Assembly (NCBI GenBank): GCA_020632575.1
Contig: JACKFH010000001.1
Coordinates: forward strand, 391,402 to 455,401
Source of the DNA: Candidatus Omnitrophota bacterium
GTDB lineage: Bacteria > Hinthialibacterota > Hinthialibacteria > OLB16
Direction of reading: 5' to 3'
DNA: 64,000 nucleotides
A program made the translations under genes and the position numbers. This document shows positions 52,933 through 61,983 of the stretch, in pieces (within the stretch, counting starts at the first letter, position 1; each line of letters starts with the position of its first letter). Below the pieces are notes generated by a model. That model did not search any database. It was not told the origin of the DNA and worked only from the letters and a program-made list of their open reading frames with translations.

Positions 52933-54354
52933 ATGGCCAAGATACTTATTGTCGATGACGAACCTCGCCTCCGAAAGGCGTTGAGCCTCCAACTTCAGTC
53001 CGCCGGGTATGATGTCGAAACCGCCGAGGATGGGAAAGTCGCCCTGGAAATGATCCAGAACGCCTCTTTCGATTGCGTCATTTCCGATCTTCGAATGCCC
53101 AACCTTTCCGGGGAGGAACTCCTGCAAGAGGTTCAGAAAACCAATCCCGCGCTCGCGGTCATTCTCCTGACCGCTCATGGCACGGTGGAGGTGGCGGTCA
53201 AAGCGATGCAGGAAGGCGCCGTCGACTTTATCCAAAAACCTTACACCCAAGAGGAGGTTCAGAAGTCGGTCCGTCGCGCGCTGGATCGGAAGCGTCTCCT
53301 CCTGGAAAACCTTTACCTTCGCGGCGAGATGTCGGTCGGAACCGGCGATTCGGGGCTGATCGGCGAGTCTCCGGTTATCAAAAACCTGGTCTCCCTGATC
53401 GAACGAGTGGCCAAGAGCGACGCCACGGTCCTGATCCTCGGAGAGAGCGGCAGCGGAAAGGAACTCGTGGCGCGGGCGATCCACAACCTCTCTCCTCGCG
53501 CTCAACACTCCTTCATCCCCATCAACTGTATCGCGATCCCCGACGAGCTCCTGGAGAGCCAACTTTTCGGGCATGTCAAAGGCTCCTTCACCGGGGCCAC
53601 CCAAAACCGGATCGGCATGTTCGAACTCGCCGATCAGGGGACCATCTTCCTGGATGAGATTGGGGACATGAACCAGAACCTTCAGGGCAAGATTCTCCGA
53701 GTCCTTCAGGAACAGACCATCGAACCGGTGGGCGGACGGGGATCCAAGAAGGTCGATGTTCGGGTTGTGGCCGCCACCAACCGCGATCTCGAGGCGGCGG
53801 TGAAGGAGGGGACTTTTCGAGAGGATCTTTACTTCCGACTCAACGTCGTCCCCCTCGAGGTTCCCCCATTGCGCGATCGGAAGTCGGATGTCCCCCTGTT
53901 GGTTCGCCATTTCATGAACGACCTGAAGAAAACGCCCGAGGAATTCTTTGTCCCGCCGTCCATCTACGATCGCCTTATGAAGTATGATTGGCCGGGGAAT
54001 GTCCGCGAACTACGGAACTTGGTCGAGCGGGCGGTGGTTCTAGATTCCCCCGAGCTGCTTGGACAGATCGGCTCGAAGCTGTCTCAGGTTCCCGAACCCG
54101 CTCCCGTCGTTCAGGCGGAGGAGCCTTGGCTCGGCGACGATCAAATCACTTACAAAGAGGCCAAACAGGCTGTCCTCGATCGGTTCGAAAGAAAATTCTT
54201 CGAGCACCGTCTGCGGCAAAATCGAGGGAATGTCAGTCGAACCGCCGAAACCTTGGGGATGCACCGCAAAAACCTTCAAGAGAAACTCGATCGGCTCGGA
54301 ATCAATCCCAAAGAAGTGACCGAGGACCAAATCGACCCCGAGGACGGTTCCTGA
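52933..54354 (+). CDS. Sigma-54-dependent response regulator (NtrC family)
   Basis: 473 residues. Receiver domain 1-120 with Asp9-Asp10, phospho-acceptor Asp52 in ISDLRMP and Lys in IQKPY. AAA+ domain about 145-375: LGESGSGKELVARA (Walker A), GSFTGAT (the sigma-54 contact loop, normally GAFTGA), LDEIGDM (Walker B) and YDWPGNVRELRNLVERAV. Fis-type helix-turn-helix at the C-terminus (NRGNVSRTAETLGMHRKNLQEKL). Ser in place of the first Ala of GAFTGA is uncommon but seen. No histidine kinase gene is adjacent, so it is an orphan regulator in this window. Confidence 0.95.
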   Translation: MAKILIVDDEPRLRKALSLQLQSAGYDVETAEDGKVALEMIQNASFDCVISDLRMPNLSGEELLQEVQKTNPALAVILLTAHGTVEVAVKAMQEGAVDFIQKPYTQEEVQKSVRRALDRKRLLLENLYLRGEMSVGTGDSGLIGESPVIKNLVSLIERVAKSDATVLILGESGSGKELVARAIHNLSPRAQHSFIPINCIAIPDELLESQLFGHVKGSFTGATQNRIGMFELADQGTIFLDEIGDMNQNLQGKILRVLQEQTIEPVGGRGSKKVDVRVVAATNRDLEAAVKEGTFREDLYFRLNVVPLEVPPLRDRKSDVPLLVRHFMNDLKKTPEEFFVPPSIYDRLMKYDWPGNVRELRNLVERAVVLDSPELLGQIGSKLSQVPEPAPVVQAEEPWLGDDQITYKEAKQAVLDRFERKFFEHRLRQNRGNVSRTAETLGMHRKNLQEKLDRLGINPKEVTEDQIDPEDGS

Positions 54355-54385
54355 ATACTCGGCAGGCGAGTCGCGGAGAAAATCG

Positions 54386-54868
54386 ATGCAATACTCATCC
54401 TTTCAACAGATTGTGAGGGACCAGAACCTCGAGGTTCTTCGCTCCCTCCTGGAAAAGGATCCTTCGCTTGCCAACCGAAAAGACGAATTCGAGGGGACTC
54501 CCCTCCATATGGCGGTCTCCGTCGGCAACGCCGACATTGTCACCCTTCTTCTCGAACACGGCGCCCGAGTCGACACCCAGTCCAAGTACCACCGAACGCC
54601 CCTCCATATCGCCGCCTTCGAGGGGGGTGAGGAGATTCTAGGCATTGTCCTCGACCACGGCGCCGACCCCGACGTTCAAGATAGTTTTGGACTCACTCCG
54701 CTTCACTTAGCGGTGACCGAGGGGCATGAGGGCGTCTGTCGCGCCCTCCTCGAGAGAGGCGCCGACACGAACACGAAAGACCTCAACGGAAGAACCCCAC
54801 TGGGGGTCGCACTCCTGGAGAGCAAAGCCGAAATCGCCGACCTCCTCAGATCCTACCACGCCGTCTAA
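54386..54868 (+). CDS. Ankyrin-repeat protein
   Basis: 160 residues, GGAGAAAATCG before the ATG. After a short helical opening come four ankyrin repeats: GTPLHMAVSVGNADIVTLLLEHGARVD, RTPLHIAAFEGGEEILGIVLDHGADPD, LTPLHLAVTEGHEGVCRALLERGADTN and RTPLGVALLESKAEIADLL. No signal peptide, so cytoplasmic. It follows the NtrC-type gene by 31 bases and may be cotranscribed; the binding partner is unknown. Confidence 0.93.
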   Translation: MQYSSFQQIVRDQNLEVLRSLLEKDPSLANRKDEFEGTPLHMAVSVGNADIVTLLLEHGARVDTQSKYHRTPLHIAAFEGGEEILGIVLDHGADPDVQDSFGLTPLHLAVTEGHEGVCRALLERGADTNTKDLNGRTPLGVALLESKAEIADLLRSYHAV

Positions 54869-54917
54869 CGCCCCATTCGTCCGGAGAAGGCATCAGGAGG
54901 AAGAGGGGGGAGCCGGT

Positions 54918-55853
54918 CTATTCGGTCGCCGAACCCACCTCGACAGGGTGGGTCTCATCCATCGTCCACTCGCTCATGGAGCCATCGTAAAGACGGGTGT
55001 CGTAGCCCAAATGCCGAAGCGTGAAGTAGAGGTGCGAGGCGCTTCGACCGGTATTGCAATAGGTGATCACCGGATCCTTTTCCCCAACTCCCTTTTCTCC
55101 CAGAAGTTGTTTCAGATCCGAGGGCGATTTAAAAAGCGGCAAATCTCCCTCTCGCAGGGCCTCGTCCCAATCCATTTGGATGGCCTCGGGCAGCCTTCCG
55201 GCTCTCGCCGCGGCATCCGACTTCTTCGTTCCCTCGAAATAGTCTTTGGACCGAGCGTCCAGCAGCTTCGGATTTCCTTTGGTGTCCGAGTGCGAAAGGA
55301 TGCTGAGGATTTCCTCCTGCCGCGCGATATGCTGTCCGGCGCCCTTTTCAATCTTCCATTTCGATGGCTCGACCGAAGCTGGCTCGGTGGATAAGGGTCG
55401 GCCTTCCGCCTTCCAGGTTTTCAATTGACCGTCGAGAAGGGCGGACTGGTCTCCGAGACCGATCGAGTCCAGAGTGAAAAAAGCCCTCGCGGCGCTCATT
55501 CCCTTTTCCTCGTCATACAAAACGATTTCACTCGAATCGGTGATCCCCAGCCCCCGGATCCAAGTCTCGAGCGTGGCGGGTTCCGGCAATTCGTTAGGGA
55601 CCCCGTCCTTTGTCACCACAAAATCCCCCCACTCGGCCAAGCGAGCCCCCGGGATATGCCCCTCCAGATACCCCGCATCGTCTTTGGCGACATGAAGGAT
55701 GACCAGATTGGGTTGCGAAAGGCGTTCGGACAGCCATTCGGTCGAAACCAGGTAATCCGAGTCCTCGTCCATGGCGGCTGTTCTCGATGGGTTTGCGGCA
55801 AGGAGAGTGAGAAATGCGACAACGATTAGAATCCGTGGGCGGACTGACGACAT
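54918..55853 (-). CDS. Secreted tandem rhodanese (thiosulfate sulfurtransferase-like)
   Basis: 311 residues with a signal peptide (to about residue 27). Two rhodanese domains: the first (about 33-155) is inactive, lacking the cysteine; the second (about 180-305) has Cys266 in YCNTGRSASH. LLDARSKDYFEGT and GRLPEAIQMDWDEAL are classical motifs. It likely transfers sulfane sulfur from thiosulfate or a polysulfide in the periplasm. It is the last gene of the cytochrome operon, 77 bases after the 19-haem gene, and its ribosome site is locked in a 17-bp hairpin (55856-55904). Confidence 0.92.
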   Translation of the reverse strand: MSSVRPRILIVVAFLTLLAANPSRTAAMDEDSDYLVSTEWLSERLSQPNLVILHVAKDDAGYLEGHIPGARLAEWGDFVVTKDGVPNELPEPATLETWIRGLGITDSSEIVLYDEEKGMSAARAFFTLDSIGLGDQSALLDGQLKTWKAEGRPLSTEPASVEPSKWKIEKGAGQHIARQEEILSILSHSDTKGNPKLLDARSKDYFEGTKKSDAAARAGRLPEAIQMDWDEALREGDLPLFKSPSDLKQLLGEKGVGEKDPVITYCNTGRSASHLYFTLRHLGYDTRLYDGSMSEWTMDETHPVEVGSATE

Positions 55854-55855
55854 AG

Positions 55856-55904
55856 CGGGTATCCTCTTTTCGATCCGAATTGCGTTACGAAAAGAGGATA
55901 CCCG
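55856..55904 (-). promoter_or_regulatory. 17-bp perfect hairpin covering the rhodanese ribosome-binding site
   Basis: On the coding (minus) strand CGGGTATCCTCTTTTCG, a 15-base loop, then CGAAAAGAGGATACCCG, followed by CT and the ATG of the rhodanese gene. The second arm contains AGAGGA, the only Shine-Dalgarno sequence, nine bases from the ATG. In RNA the site would be fully paired. It may be an on/off RNA switch, a protein operator, or a barrier that lowers rhodanese output relative to the cytochromes. There is no U-run, so a simple terminator is unlikely. Confidence 0.7.
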
Positions 55905-55930
55905 AATTCAGTTCCAGTCAGTAGGACTCC

Positions 55931-58720
55931 TCATCCAAACAGCAGAGCCCCGATGATTAAGACCACCAGGGTGAACCCGATGATGAGCGCGGTGAATCCA
56001 AAGATCCGCGCCCAAAACATGAAGTCTTTCGAGGGTTCTCGGATGATTTTCTCGAAGAGTTCCCCGCTGTGAGCCATTTCCTCATAGTAACCGGGTTTGT
56101 CTCGTTTCAATTCCTCAACGGGAACGCCGCCATCGAACATGACCGTGTCCATCGGGAATTTGTCCGGTCGAATATGGGTGTTGAAAAAGTGGATCGTGAA
56201 GATAAACCCGACCGCCAACAACGCTTCGTCGCTGTGAATGATGGTCGCGACATTGATCGCCCAACCCGGCAGGAAACGAGTCGCGGTTTCGGGAAACCAA
56301 AGGATCAATCCGGTCGCTCCGATGATCGTGACACCCCAGAAGACCGCGAAATAATCGAATTTCTCCCAATAGGTGAATTTGCCGAATTTCGGACGCGGCC
56401 CTTTTCCGAGGAACCACTTGATCGATTGGAACATCTCTCGAACGTCTCTCCAATTCGGAACCAACGAGCGAGGCCCCATAAGGACCTCCTTCCAGGAGAG
56501 TCCCTTGTCGCGTTTGTTATGATAGACGTAGACAAGGTGAACGAAGAAATCGATGAACATCGTGATCGCGCAAAGGCGGTGGATGGTCCCAGCCGATTCA
56601 AACCCTCCTAACAGATTCGATATTTTGACCGCCCAAGGCATGTAAGAAAACTTGAGAGCCATGCCCGTCAGCGCCAGACCGAGAAAACTGATGATCAGGA
56701 AGAAGTGCATCCAGCGAGCGGGCTTTGCGAAACGCTCCACCCTCCTGTGGTCTCCGGAAGCCTCCGCCTTCTTCGCGAGTTTGCGGTCCTGGAACGCGCG
56801 TGGGAACCAAAGCAGCGTATGCACGCCAAAGAACAGGAAAGTCCCCACAAGCAATCCGGTCATTCCCCAATAAGCCCAAAACAACTCCGGGTATTTCTCA
56901 CGGTCGTTATGGTCCGCGTGGGTCAGATAGGTTGCGAACTGTGTGTGCGACTTCGGATGACACACCGCACAAGTCTGAACGATATGATCCGGGGCCAACT
57001 TGGAAGATGGATTGTCGACCGCTAACGCGTCATGAGAACCGTGGCAATCATGACACTTTGCGGTTCCCGCCGCCCCCAGCCTCGAAACCTTCCCGTGATA
57101 AGTCTCGAAATAAGTCTCGGTCACATGCTCGTGGCACTTGCCGCAGGTCTCCATGACCCCGAGTACAAAGGAATCGATGTCGCTCCGAGAGATGCTGTGC
57201 GCCGTGTGGCAATCGCTGCACACCGGAAGTTTTTCATCCGTCTTGGCGACCAGGGGAGAGTGAATGCTCTTATTGAAAGTCTCTTCAATCCCGAAGTGGC
57301 AAGTCCCGCAAGTCTTCGCGATATTGGCCGGATTGACACTCGACTCCTCTTCCGTGGCTCGCAAGATGAAATGGGCGGTGTGGCAATCCGTGCAGACCGC
57401 GGTGACCACCAACCCGCTTTCGTTCAAGCCTTTGCCGTGTGTGCTCATCGAGTAATGTTGAAGCACATGATCGGGACCGTTCTCATGTTGCGAGATGCGA
57501 ACCGCCGCCTTCTCGCCCTCGCGATGACACCGTGCGCAGAGGTCGGGAATGTTGCGCTTGAACGTTGGAGATTTCGGGTTGGAGTGTCCCAATGCGCCAT
57601 GGCCCGCATGACAGTCCAGGCATTTTGGGGCGTCTGGATCTCCCTGCGCCGCTAAAACTCCGTGGTAACTCCGTTTGTGTTGTTGCACCTGCTCTTCATG
57701 ACAGATTGAACAATCGACTTCAGTGCCGATCGGTTCGCACATCCTTTCGAGGGTGGGATCCGACCCGACATGGCACTGAGCGCATCGGACAGTCGTGTGA
57801 CTCGAACTCGCGATGAGAGCGGCGTCCACCGCTGGAAGAACCCGTTCCTCACCCCGGACCTCATGCTGGTGGCAATCCATGCAGTAGCGATCGGCCACCC
57901 CTTCTTCATAAAAAACCGTTCGCACCACATGCGGTTGATGACAGTCGATGCACATGGGGACTTTGTTCGGCTCGTCTTCCCATAATTTTCCGTTGATCAC
58001 CTTTTCATGCACCTGCTCGATTAACGCATGACACTTCATGCAGGTCGAAACCACATTTTTGGCGTTGATGCTCGAATTCGGATCGTCGTGGGGAAGGACA
58101 TTGTGGGCGGTGTGACAGCTGCTGCAGACAGCGGTCACCGTCAGACCCTTCTTTTGGATGCCCTCGCCGTGAATGCTCTGACTGTATTCCTTTAAAATGT
58201 TGTGCTGGGAGACATTGCGAGTCTTGGCGACTGGCGCGTCCTCGGCGTGGCAGGCGCCGCACATTTCTCCAATGTGGATTGGATTGGTTCGGGAATTGGG
58301 GTTGGATTTTGGAAGGATATCATGCGCGGTATGGCAGTCAGCGCAGCTCGGAGCCAGTGCGTCTCCTCGTTTGACCGAAAGACCGTGAAGACTGTTCGCG
58401 TAGATTTCCGCCACCTCCTCGTGGCATTCGGAACAGTCCACTTTGGGCATTTCCATCTCATCGTGGGGAAGATCTTCGATTCCTTGATGGCAGTCGGTGC
58501 AAACCATTTCGAGCTGTCCGTGAATGGAAGCCTTGTACCCCTCTAAATTGAACGTTCGCGTTTGGACGGACCCATCGGGAAGTTCAATCTCCTGTTCTTC
58601 GTGACACAGCATGCAGTCGTCAATTTCCCAGTCTTCTCCAAAAACAGAAAAGGGAATCGCCATCATCGCTAACGCGACGACTGTGACCGCGAACCGCGTG
58701 AATGATTTTTCTTGCGCCAT
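55931..58720 (-). CDS. 19-haem cytochrome c fused to cytochrome b561-type membrane domain
   Basis: 929 residues; signal peptide to about residue 28. I count 19 CxxCH motifs between about residues 36 and 590, from CMLCHEE to CAVCHPK, arranged as tandem dihaem modules of about 55-65 residues with extra histidines (SIHG, STHG, TYHG) as likely distal ligands. Five membrane helices follow (about 620-930), with HRLCAITMFIDFFVHLVY, VATIIHSDEALLAVGFIFTIH and similar histidines that could hold b-type haems, as in formate dehydrogenase or hydrogenase gamma subunits. It should take electrons from menaquinol across the membrane. No CxxCK catalytic haem is seen. Confidence 0.88.
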   Translation of the reverse strand: MAQEKSFTRFAVTVVALAMMAIPFSVFGEDWEIDDCMLCHEEQEIELPDGSVQTRTFNLEGYKASIHGQLEMVCTDCHQGIEDLPHDEMEMPKVDCSECHEEVAEIYANSLHGLSVKRGDALAPSCADCHTAHDILPKSNPNSRTNPIHIGEMCGACHAEDAPVAKTRNVSQHNILKEYSQSIHGEGIQKKGLTVTAVCSSCHTAHNVLPHDDPNSSINAKNVVSTCMKCHALIEQVHEKVINGKLWEDEPNKVPMCIDCHQPHVVRTVFYEEGVADRYCMDCHQHEVRGEERVLPAVDAALIASSSHTTVRCAQCHVGSDPTLERMCEPIGTEVDCSICHEEQVQQHKRSYHGVLAAQGDPDAPKCLDCHAGHGALGHSNPKSPTFKRNIPDLCARCHREGEKAAVRISQHENGPDHVLQHYSMSTHGKGLNESGLVVTAVCTDCHTAHFILRATEEESSVNPANIAKTCGTCHFGIEETFNKSIHSPLVAKTDEKLPVCSDCHTAHSISRSDIDSFVLGVMETCGKCHEHVTETYFETYHGKVSRLGAAGTAKCHDCHGSHDALAVDNPSSKLAPDHIVQTCAVCHPKSHTQFATYLTHADHNDREKYPELFWAYWGMTGLLVGTFLFFGVHTLLWFPRAFQDRKLAKKAEASGDHRRVERFAKPARWMHFFLIISFLGLALTGMALKFSYMPWAVKISNLLGGFESAGTIHRLCAITMFIDFFVHLVYVYHNKRDKGLSWKEVLMGPRSLVPNWRDVREMFQSIKWFLGKGPRPKFGKFTYWEKFDYFAVFWGVTIIGATGLILWFPETATRFLPGWAINVATIIHSDEALLAVGFIFTIHFFNTHIRPDKFPMDTVMFDGGVPVEELKRDKPGYYEEMAHSGELFEKIIREPSKDFMFWARIFGFTALIIGFTLVVLIIGALLFG

Positions 58721-58804
58721 ATTCCTGCCGTCCTTTTATCCCCAGTTTTCACGCCCGTCTTAGATCGAAAGAAGACGACCGTTCCGTTCTTTTGACAAAG
58801 TTGC

Positions 58805-58831
58805 GCCGGTTCAATTGGGCGGTGAACCGGC
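58805..58831 (-). promoter_or_regulatory. Intercistronic hairpin between the two large cytochrome genes
   Basis: Perfect nine-base-pair inverted repeat (GCCGGTTCA and TGAACCGGC, nine-base loop) in the 142-base gap between the 15-haem and 19-haem genes. No U-run follows on the transcribed strand, so transcript processing or stability is more likely than termination. Confidence 0.5.
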
Positions 58832-58862
58832 TAATCTCAAAGCGAATAGAGAGAATTTGGAG

Positions 58863-61250
58863 TTACATATCCTCTCCCTGTTCGGCCAGTGTTTCACTCT
58901 CGCGAAGAACTTCTGGGCTAACCCTTCCCTCGCGGATCAAGCGTTCCAACTCTTCCGGGTGACGTTCTTTCATCGACTCCACTGACAATTCCCCGGTTAC
59001 CCAGGACATCGCCATCGGATACTCCTCTGGATGGAAAACCACAAAGAAGAAGTGCCAGATGATGATGGCCATGGTGGCCAGCCACGCCTCGTAGTAATGA
59101 ATGACCGTCGCGACATCCACCCAAATCTTGCCCATGCCGAAATGCAGGGCGATGAATGCTGGGAACCACATGATCAATCCGGTGACAATCATCACCACCG
59201 TACCCCACATGAATGCCCAATATTCCAACTTCTCCGAGTAATCGAATCGGTCGAATTTGGGCTTCGTTTTGGCAAGCCCGATGTGATACATGACATTCTG
59301 GAAAGCGTCACGAAGGTCCCTGAATTTGAATGTGAGGGCTTTCAGTTCTTGGTGTCCCCGTCGGGTGACAAGAATCGTAAGGATGTGCCAAATCGCCGTG
59401 ATGGTCAGACCGATCCCGCAGATGCGATGGATAAGTCCGCGCGTGTCTTCGGCAAGATAGAGGTATTTCACCATCAACTGAGTGAAGATCGACTCGGGAA
59501 AAGTGAGCGAAAAACCGGTGACCGCCAAAACGATGAAGAAGATCGAAAGCAGGATATGCTGCACCAGGGCCACTCCGGGAAACCTCTGGACTCTGGGGAC
59601 TCCCTTCTGCATCTGATACTTGTCGCGGATATGCCGGAAGACGATCAGGAGGTTGTGCAACAGCATGCTTCCGATCGTGAGGACGATCAGCGCGACATAG
59701 ATTCGCCGGACCCAAAAGATCACTGTGTTCCCGGGATCCTCAGCCGAAACATGAACCAATCCGGCCACAAATTGTTCGGACGCCTCGGGATGACAATGCC
59801 CGCAGGTTTGAATCAGGTTCGCGGGGTTGATCGAGGATTCGGGATCGCTCGAGGGCAGGATGTCGTGCACCCCGTGACAACTGGCGCAGTTCGCGGCGCT
59901 GGTGTCCCCCAAGCGAGTGGCCAGCCCATGGTAACTCTCAAAATAAGTCGACACTTTTTCCGTGGGCAGATCGTATTTCCGGTTAACCACCATGGAGTCG
60001 TGACAGCGCGAGCAGACCTCTTTGGCCAGCCGTAGCGAATACACCGGGGAGTTCGGATCGAGGTGGCTGAGAATTTGATGTTCTCCATGACAATCGGTGC
60101 AAACCGGCGATTCACGAACTCCCATCGCCACCGCTTGGCCATGAACGCTCCGCTCGTAGGTGTCTTCAATCTTGTCATGGCACTGGCCACAGGTTTTTGA
60201 GATGTGTTCTCGATTGACCATCGAGGCCGGGTCCGAACCGCCCAGGATGGAGTGGTGCCCATGGCAATCCTGACAGGCCGCCGCCAAATTGTTCGAGCCC
60301 TCCGCCAACGCTTTCCCGTGAACGCTGTCACGATACATCACGCTCGGAGAGGCGATGGGGATATTGTACTTGTCGATAATTTCCTGGTTCTCATGGCAAC
60401 GTCCGCAAGTTTCGGAGATATGGTATTTGCTGACGGTGGATTGGCGATCTTCTGGGGAACGGATTGTGTGCTCGCCATGGCAATCCGTGCAGACAGGCAC
60501 ATCCGGGTTCCCCTCTTTGCCCAAGGCCCCGTGGACACTGCCGTAAAACTCCTCGACGACATCGTCATGACATTGCCCGCAGGTCTTGACCACATTCTGT
60601 CGGCTGGTTGAAGAATCCGCTGAATCATGGCTCTGAATGTCATGCCACCCATGACAATCGTTGCAGGTGGCGGCGGTCGATTCGAGGTCCTCGACATTGG
60701 AACTTCCGTGCACGCTCAGAATGTACGACTGGATCGTCTCCTGTCCTGGAAGTTGATGCTTTTCAATGATGGCCTGGTCCTCGTGGCAACGCACGCAGGT
60801 TTGGGCGAGATTGTGGTGATTCACTGTGGACCGAGGGTCATCGGCCGGATAAATCTCATGATGGCCATGACACGAAACGCAGCTCGCGGTCTCACCGGTG
60901 GTCCCTTCGATTAATGGATGCGCGTGAATGCTGCTGTCATAGATCTCTTGGACATCATCGTGACACTCCGCGCAGTTCACCTTGGCCAGTTTTTCCGCAT
61001 GGGGGAGGTCTTCGATATCCGCGTGACAGTCGATACATTCCATCCCCGCGTGAGCCGCGTTGTCGTCATCGAAATAAGAAATATCGACAAACAATTCAGG
61101 ACGCCCTTCCGGTAGGCTATCTTTGTCTCCGTGACACAACAGACAGTCATCGTTTTCCCAATCCTCCGCGAAAGACGGGGGGGCGAATATGATTAATCCG
61201 GATAGAATTATCCAAAATACATGAATGAAAAGTCGATATTTCTTAATCAT
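58863..61250 (-). CDS. 15-haem cytochrome c fused to cytochrome b561-type membrane domain
   Basis: 795 residues from ATG 61250, chosen because GGGAGGGAACG precedes it. Signal peptide to about residue 28, then 15 CxxCH motifs from CLLCHGD to CGHCHPE. Six successive modules share the pattern CxxCHGxH, a DPxS turn, TCxxCH and S-x-H-G. Five membrane helices follow (about 520-760), containing HNLLIVF, HRICGIGLTITAIWH and HYYEAWLATMAIIIWH with likely b-haem ligands. It is closely similar in layout to the 19-haem protein and probably arose by duplication. No catalytic haem motif is seen. Confidence 0.88.
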   Translation of the reverse strand: MIKKYRLFIHVFWIILSGLIIFAPPSFAEDWENDDCLLCHGDKDSLPEGRPELFVDISYFDDDNAAHAGMECIDCHADIEDLPHAEKLAKVNCAECHDDVQEIYDSSIHAHPLIEGTTGETASCVSCHGHHEIYPADDPRSTVNHHNLAQTCVRCHEDQAIIEKHQLPGQETIQSYILSVHGSSNVEDLESTAATCNDCHGWHDIQSHDSADSSTSRQNVVKTCGQCHDDVVEEFYGSVHGALGKEGNPDVPVCTDCHGEHTIRSPEDRQSTVSKYHISETCGRCHENQEIIDKYNIPIASPSVMYRDSVHGKALAEGSNNLAAACQDCHGHHSILGGSDPASMVNREHISKTCGQCHDKIEDTYERSVHGQAVAMGVRESPVCTDCHGEHQILSHLDPNSPVYSLRLAKEVCSRCHDSMVVNRKYDLPTEKVSTYFESYHGLATRLGDTSAANCASCHGVHDILPSSDPESSINPANLIQTCGHCHPEASEQFVAGLVHVSAEDPGNTVIFWVRRIYVALIVLTIGSMLLHNLLIVFRHIRDKYQMQKGVPRVQRFPGVALVQHILLSIFFIVLAVTGFSLTFPESIFTQLMVKYLYLAEDTRGLIHRICGIGLTITAIWHILTILVTRRGHQELKALTFKFRDLRDAFQNVMYHIGLAKTKPKFDRFDYSEKLEYWAFMWGTVVMIVTGLIMWFPAFIALHFGMGKIWVDVATVIHYYEAWLATMAIIIWHFFFVVFHPEEYPMAMSWVTGELSVESMKERHPEELERLIREGRVSPEVLRESETLAEQGEDM

Positions 61251-61286
61251 CGTTCCCTCCCGATCGACTTTTGAAGTGAGTGTTTT

Positions 61287-61314
61287 GGGAGGGCCTCGGC
61301 GATGAGGCCCTCCC
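61287..61314 (-). promoter_or_regulatory. Intercistronic hairpin between c554-like and 15-haem genes
   Basis: Perfect 11-base-pair stem GGGAGGGCCTC / GAGGCCCTCCC with a six-base loop, followed on the transcribed strand by AAAACAC. Without a U-run it is not a standard terminator; it could stabilise the upstream mRNA end or partly attenuate the downstream genes. Confidence 0.6.
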
Positions 61315-61344
61315 ATTCGAGAATTGACCTAGACTCTGGAAGGC

Positions 61345-61917
61345 TTATTTGCCTTCTTTTTCCCGCTTTGCTTTGACCTCCGGGGAAGTCGCGCCCGAGT
61401 GATCGATCTTCTTATAATACTCGTCGTAATCGAACGGCTTATAGAAATCGTTCATCGGATCCTCTTTGTGGCATTTGGTGCAAGTTGCCGCCTTGGCCTC
61501 TTTATCCATGTTGAAGTAATCGGTCATGCCCGCCGCCACAGCCGCGTCATAACCTTCCTTCTCATGGATCTTCACATACCCCGAAGCTGGGCCATGACAG
61601 GCCTCGCACGAGACACCCTCTTCAGGTTTGGGCGACCCAACCACCGTGTGGCAGGAAAGGCACGCCTCGGCCTTGGATGGATCGTCGATCCCGTGCTTCT
61701 TGGCCGCTTCTTTGGCCTTGTCGGTCAGGAGGGTTTCAAACGCCTTGGCGTGCGGCTCCTCCTCCCAAACCTTGTAATGAGTACCCGCCTTCTTGTCCGT
61801 GCTGTGACAGATCTTGCACTTCTTCGCACCGACATATTCGTAATCGTCCGCCCCATAACAGGGGGAAAGACCGACAACGAACGCCACCATCATGAATAAA
61901 CCTACCAAACGCATCAT
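61345..61917 (-). CDS. Tetrahaem cytochrome c554-like protein
   Basis: 190 residues from ATG 61917, chosen because GGGAGGAGAG lies upstream and the signal peptide (RLVGLFMMVAFVVGLSPCYG) begins there. Four CxxCH motifs: CKICHST, CLSCHTV, CEACHGP and CTKCHKE. YVGAKKCKICHS and HYKVWEEEPHAKAFETL are the cytochrome c554/c' family pattern. A soluble periplasmic electron carrier is the likely role, passing electrons between the NapC-like protein and the large cytochromes. The C-terminal tail is highly charged (KAKREKEGK). Confidence 0.9.
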   Translation of the reverse strand: MMRLVGLFMMVAFVVGLSPCYGADDYEYVGAKKCKICHSTDKKAGTHYKVWEEEPHAKAFETLLTDKAKEAAKKHGIDDPSKAEACLSCHTVVGSPKPEEGVSCEACHGPASGYVKIHEKEGYDAAVAAGMTDYFNMDKEAKAATCTKCHKEDPMNDFYKPFDYDEYYKKIDHSGATSPEVKAKREKEGK

Positions 61918-61983
61918 TGACTCTCCTCCCTTACGATTCTTACTTCCTTTCGCAATTTCGCGAAATCTTGTTTTCAAATTTAT

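Noticed and set aside
52915..53910. 331-residue minus-strand frame opposite the NtrC-type gene
   Set aside because: Antisense to a well-conserved regulator; the long frame results from codon bias in GC-rich DNA and shows no protein family motif.
55931..61250. The large cytochromes as nitrite reductase NrfA or hydroxylamine oxidoreductase
   Set aside because: There is no CxxCK haem and no tyrosine cross-link context; haem number and the membrane domain do not fit either enzyme.
61287..61314. Hairpin as a Rho-independent terminator
   Set aside because: On the transcribed strand the stem is followed by AAAACAC, not by a U-run, and downstream genes belong to the same functional set.
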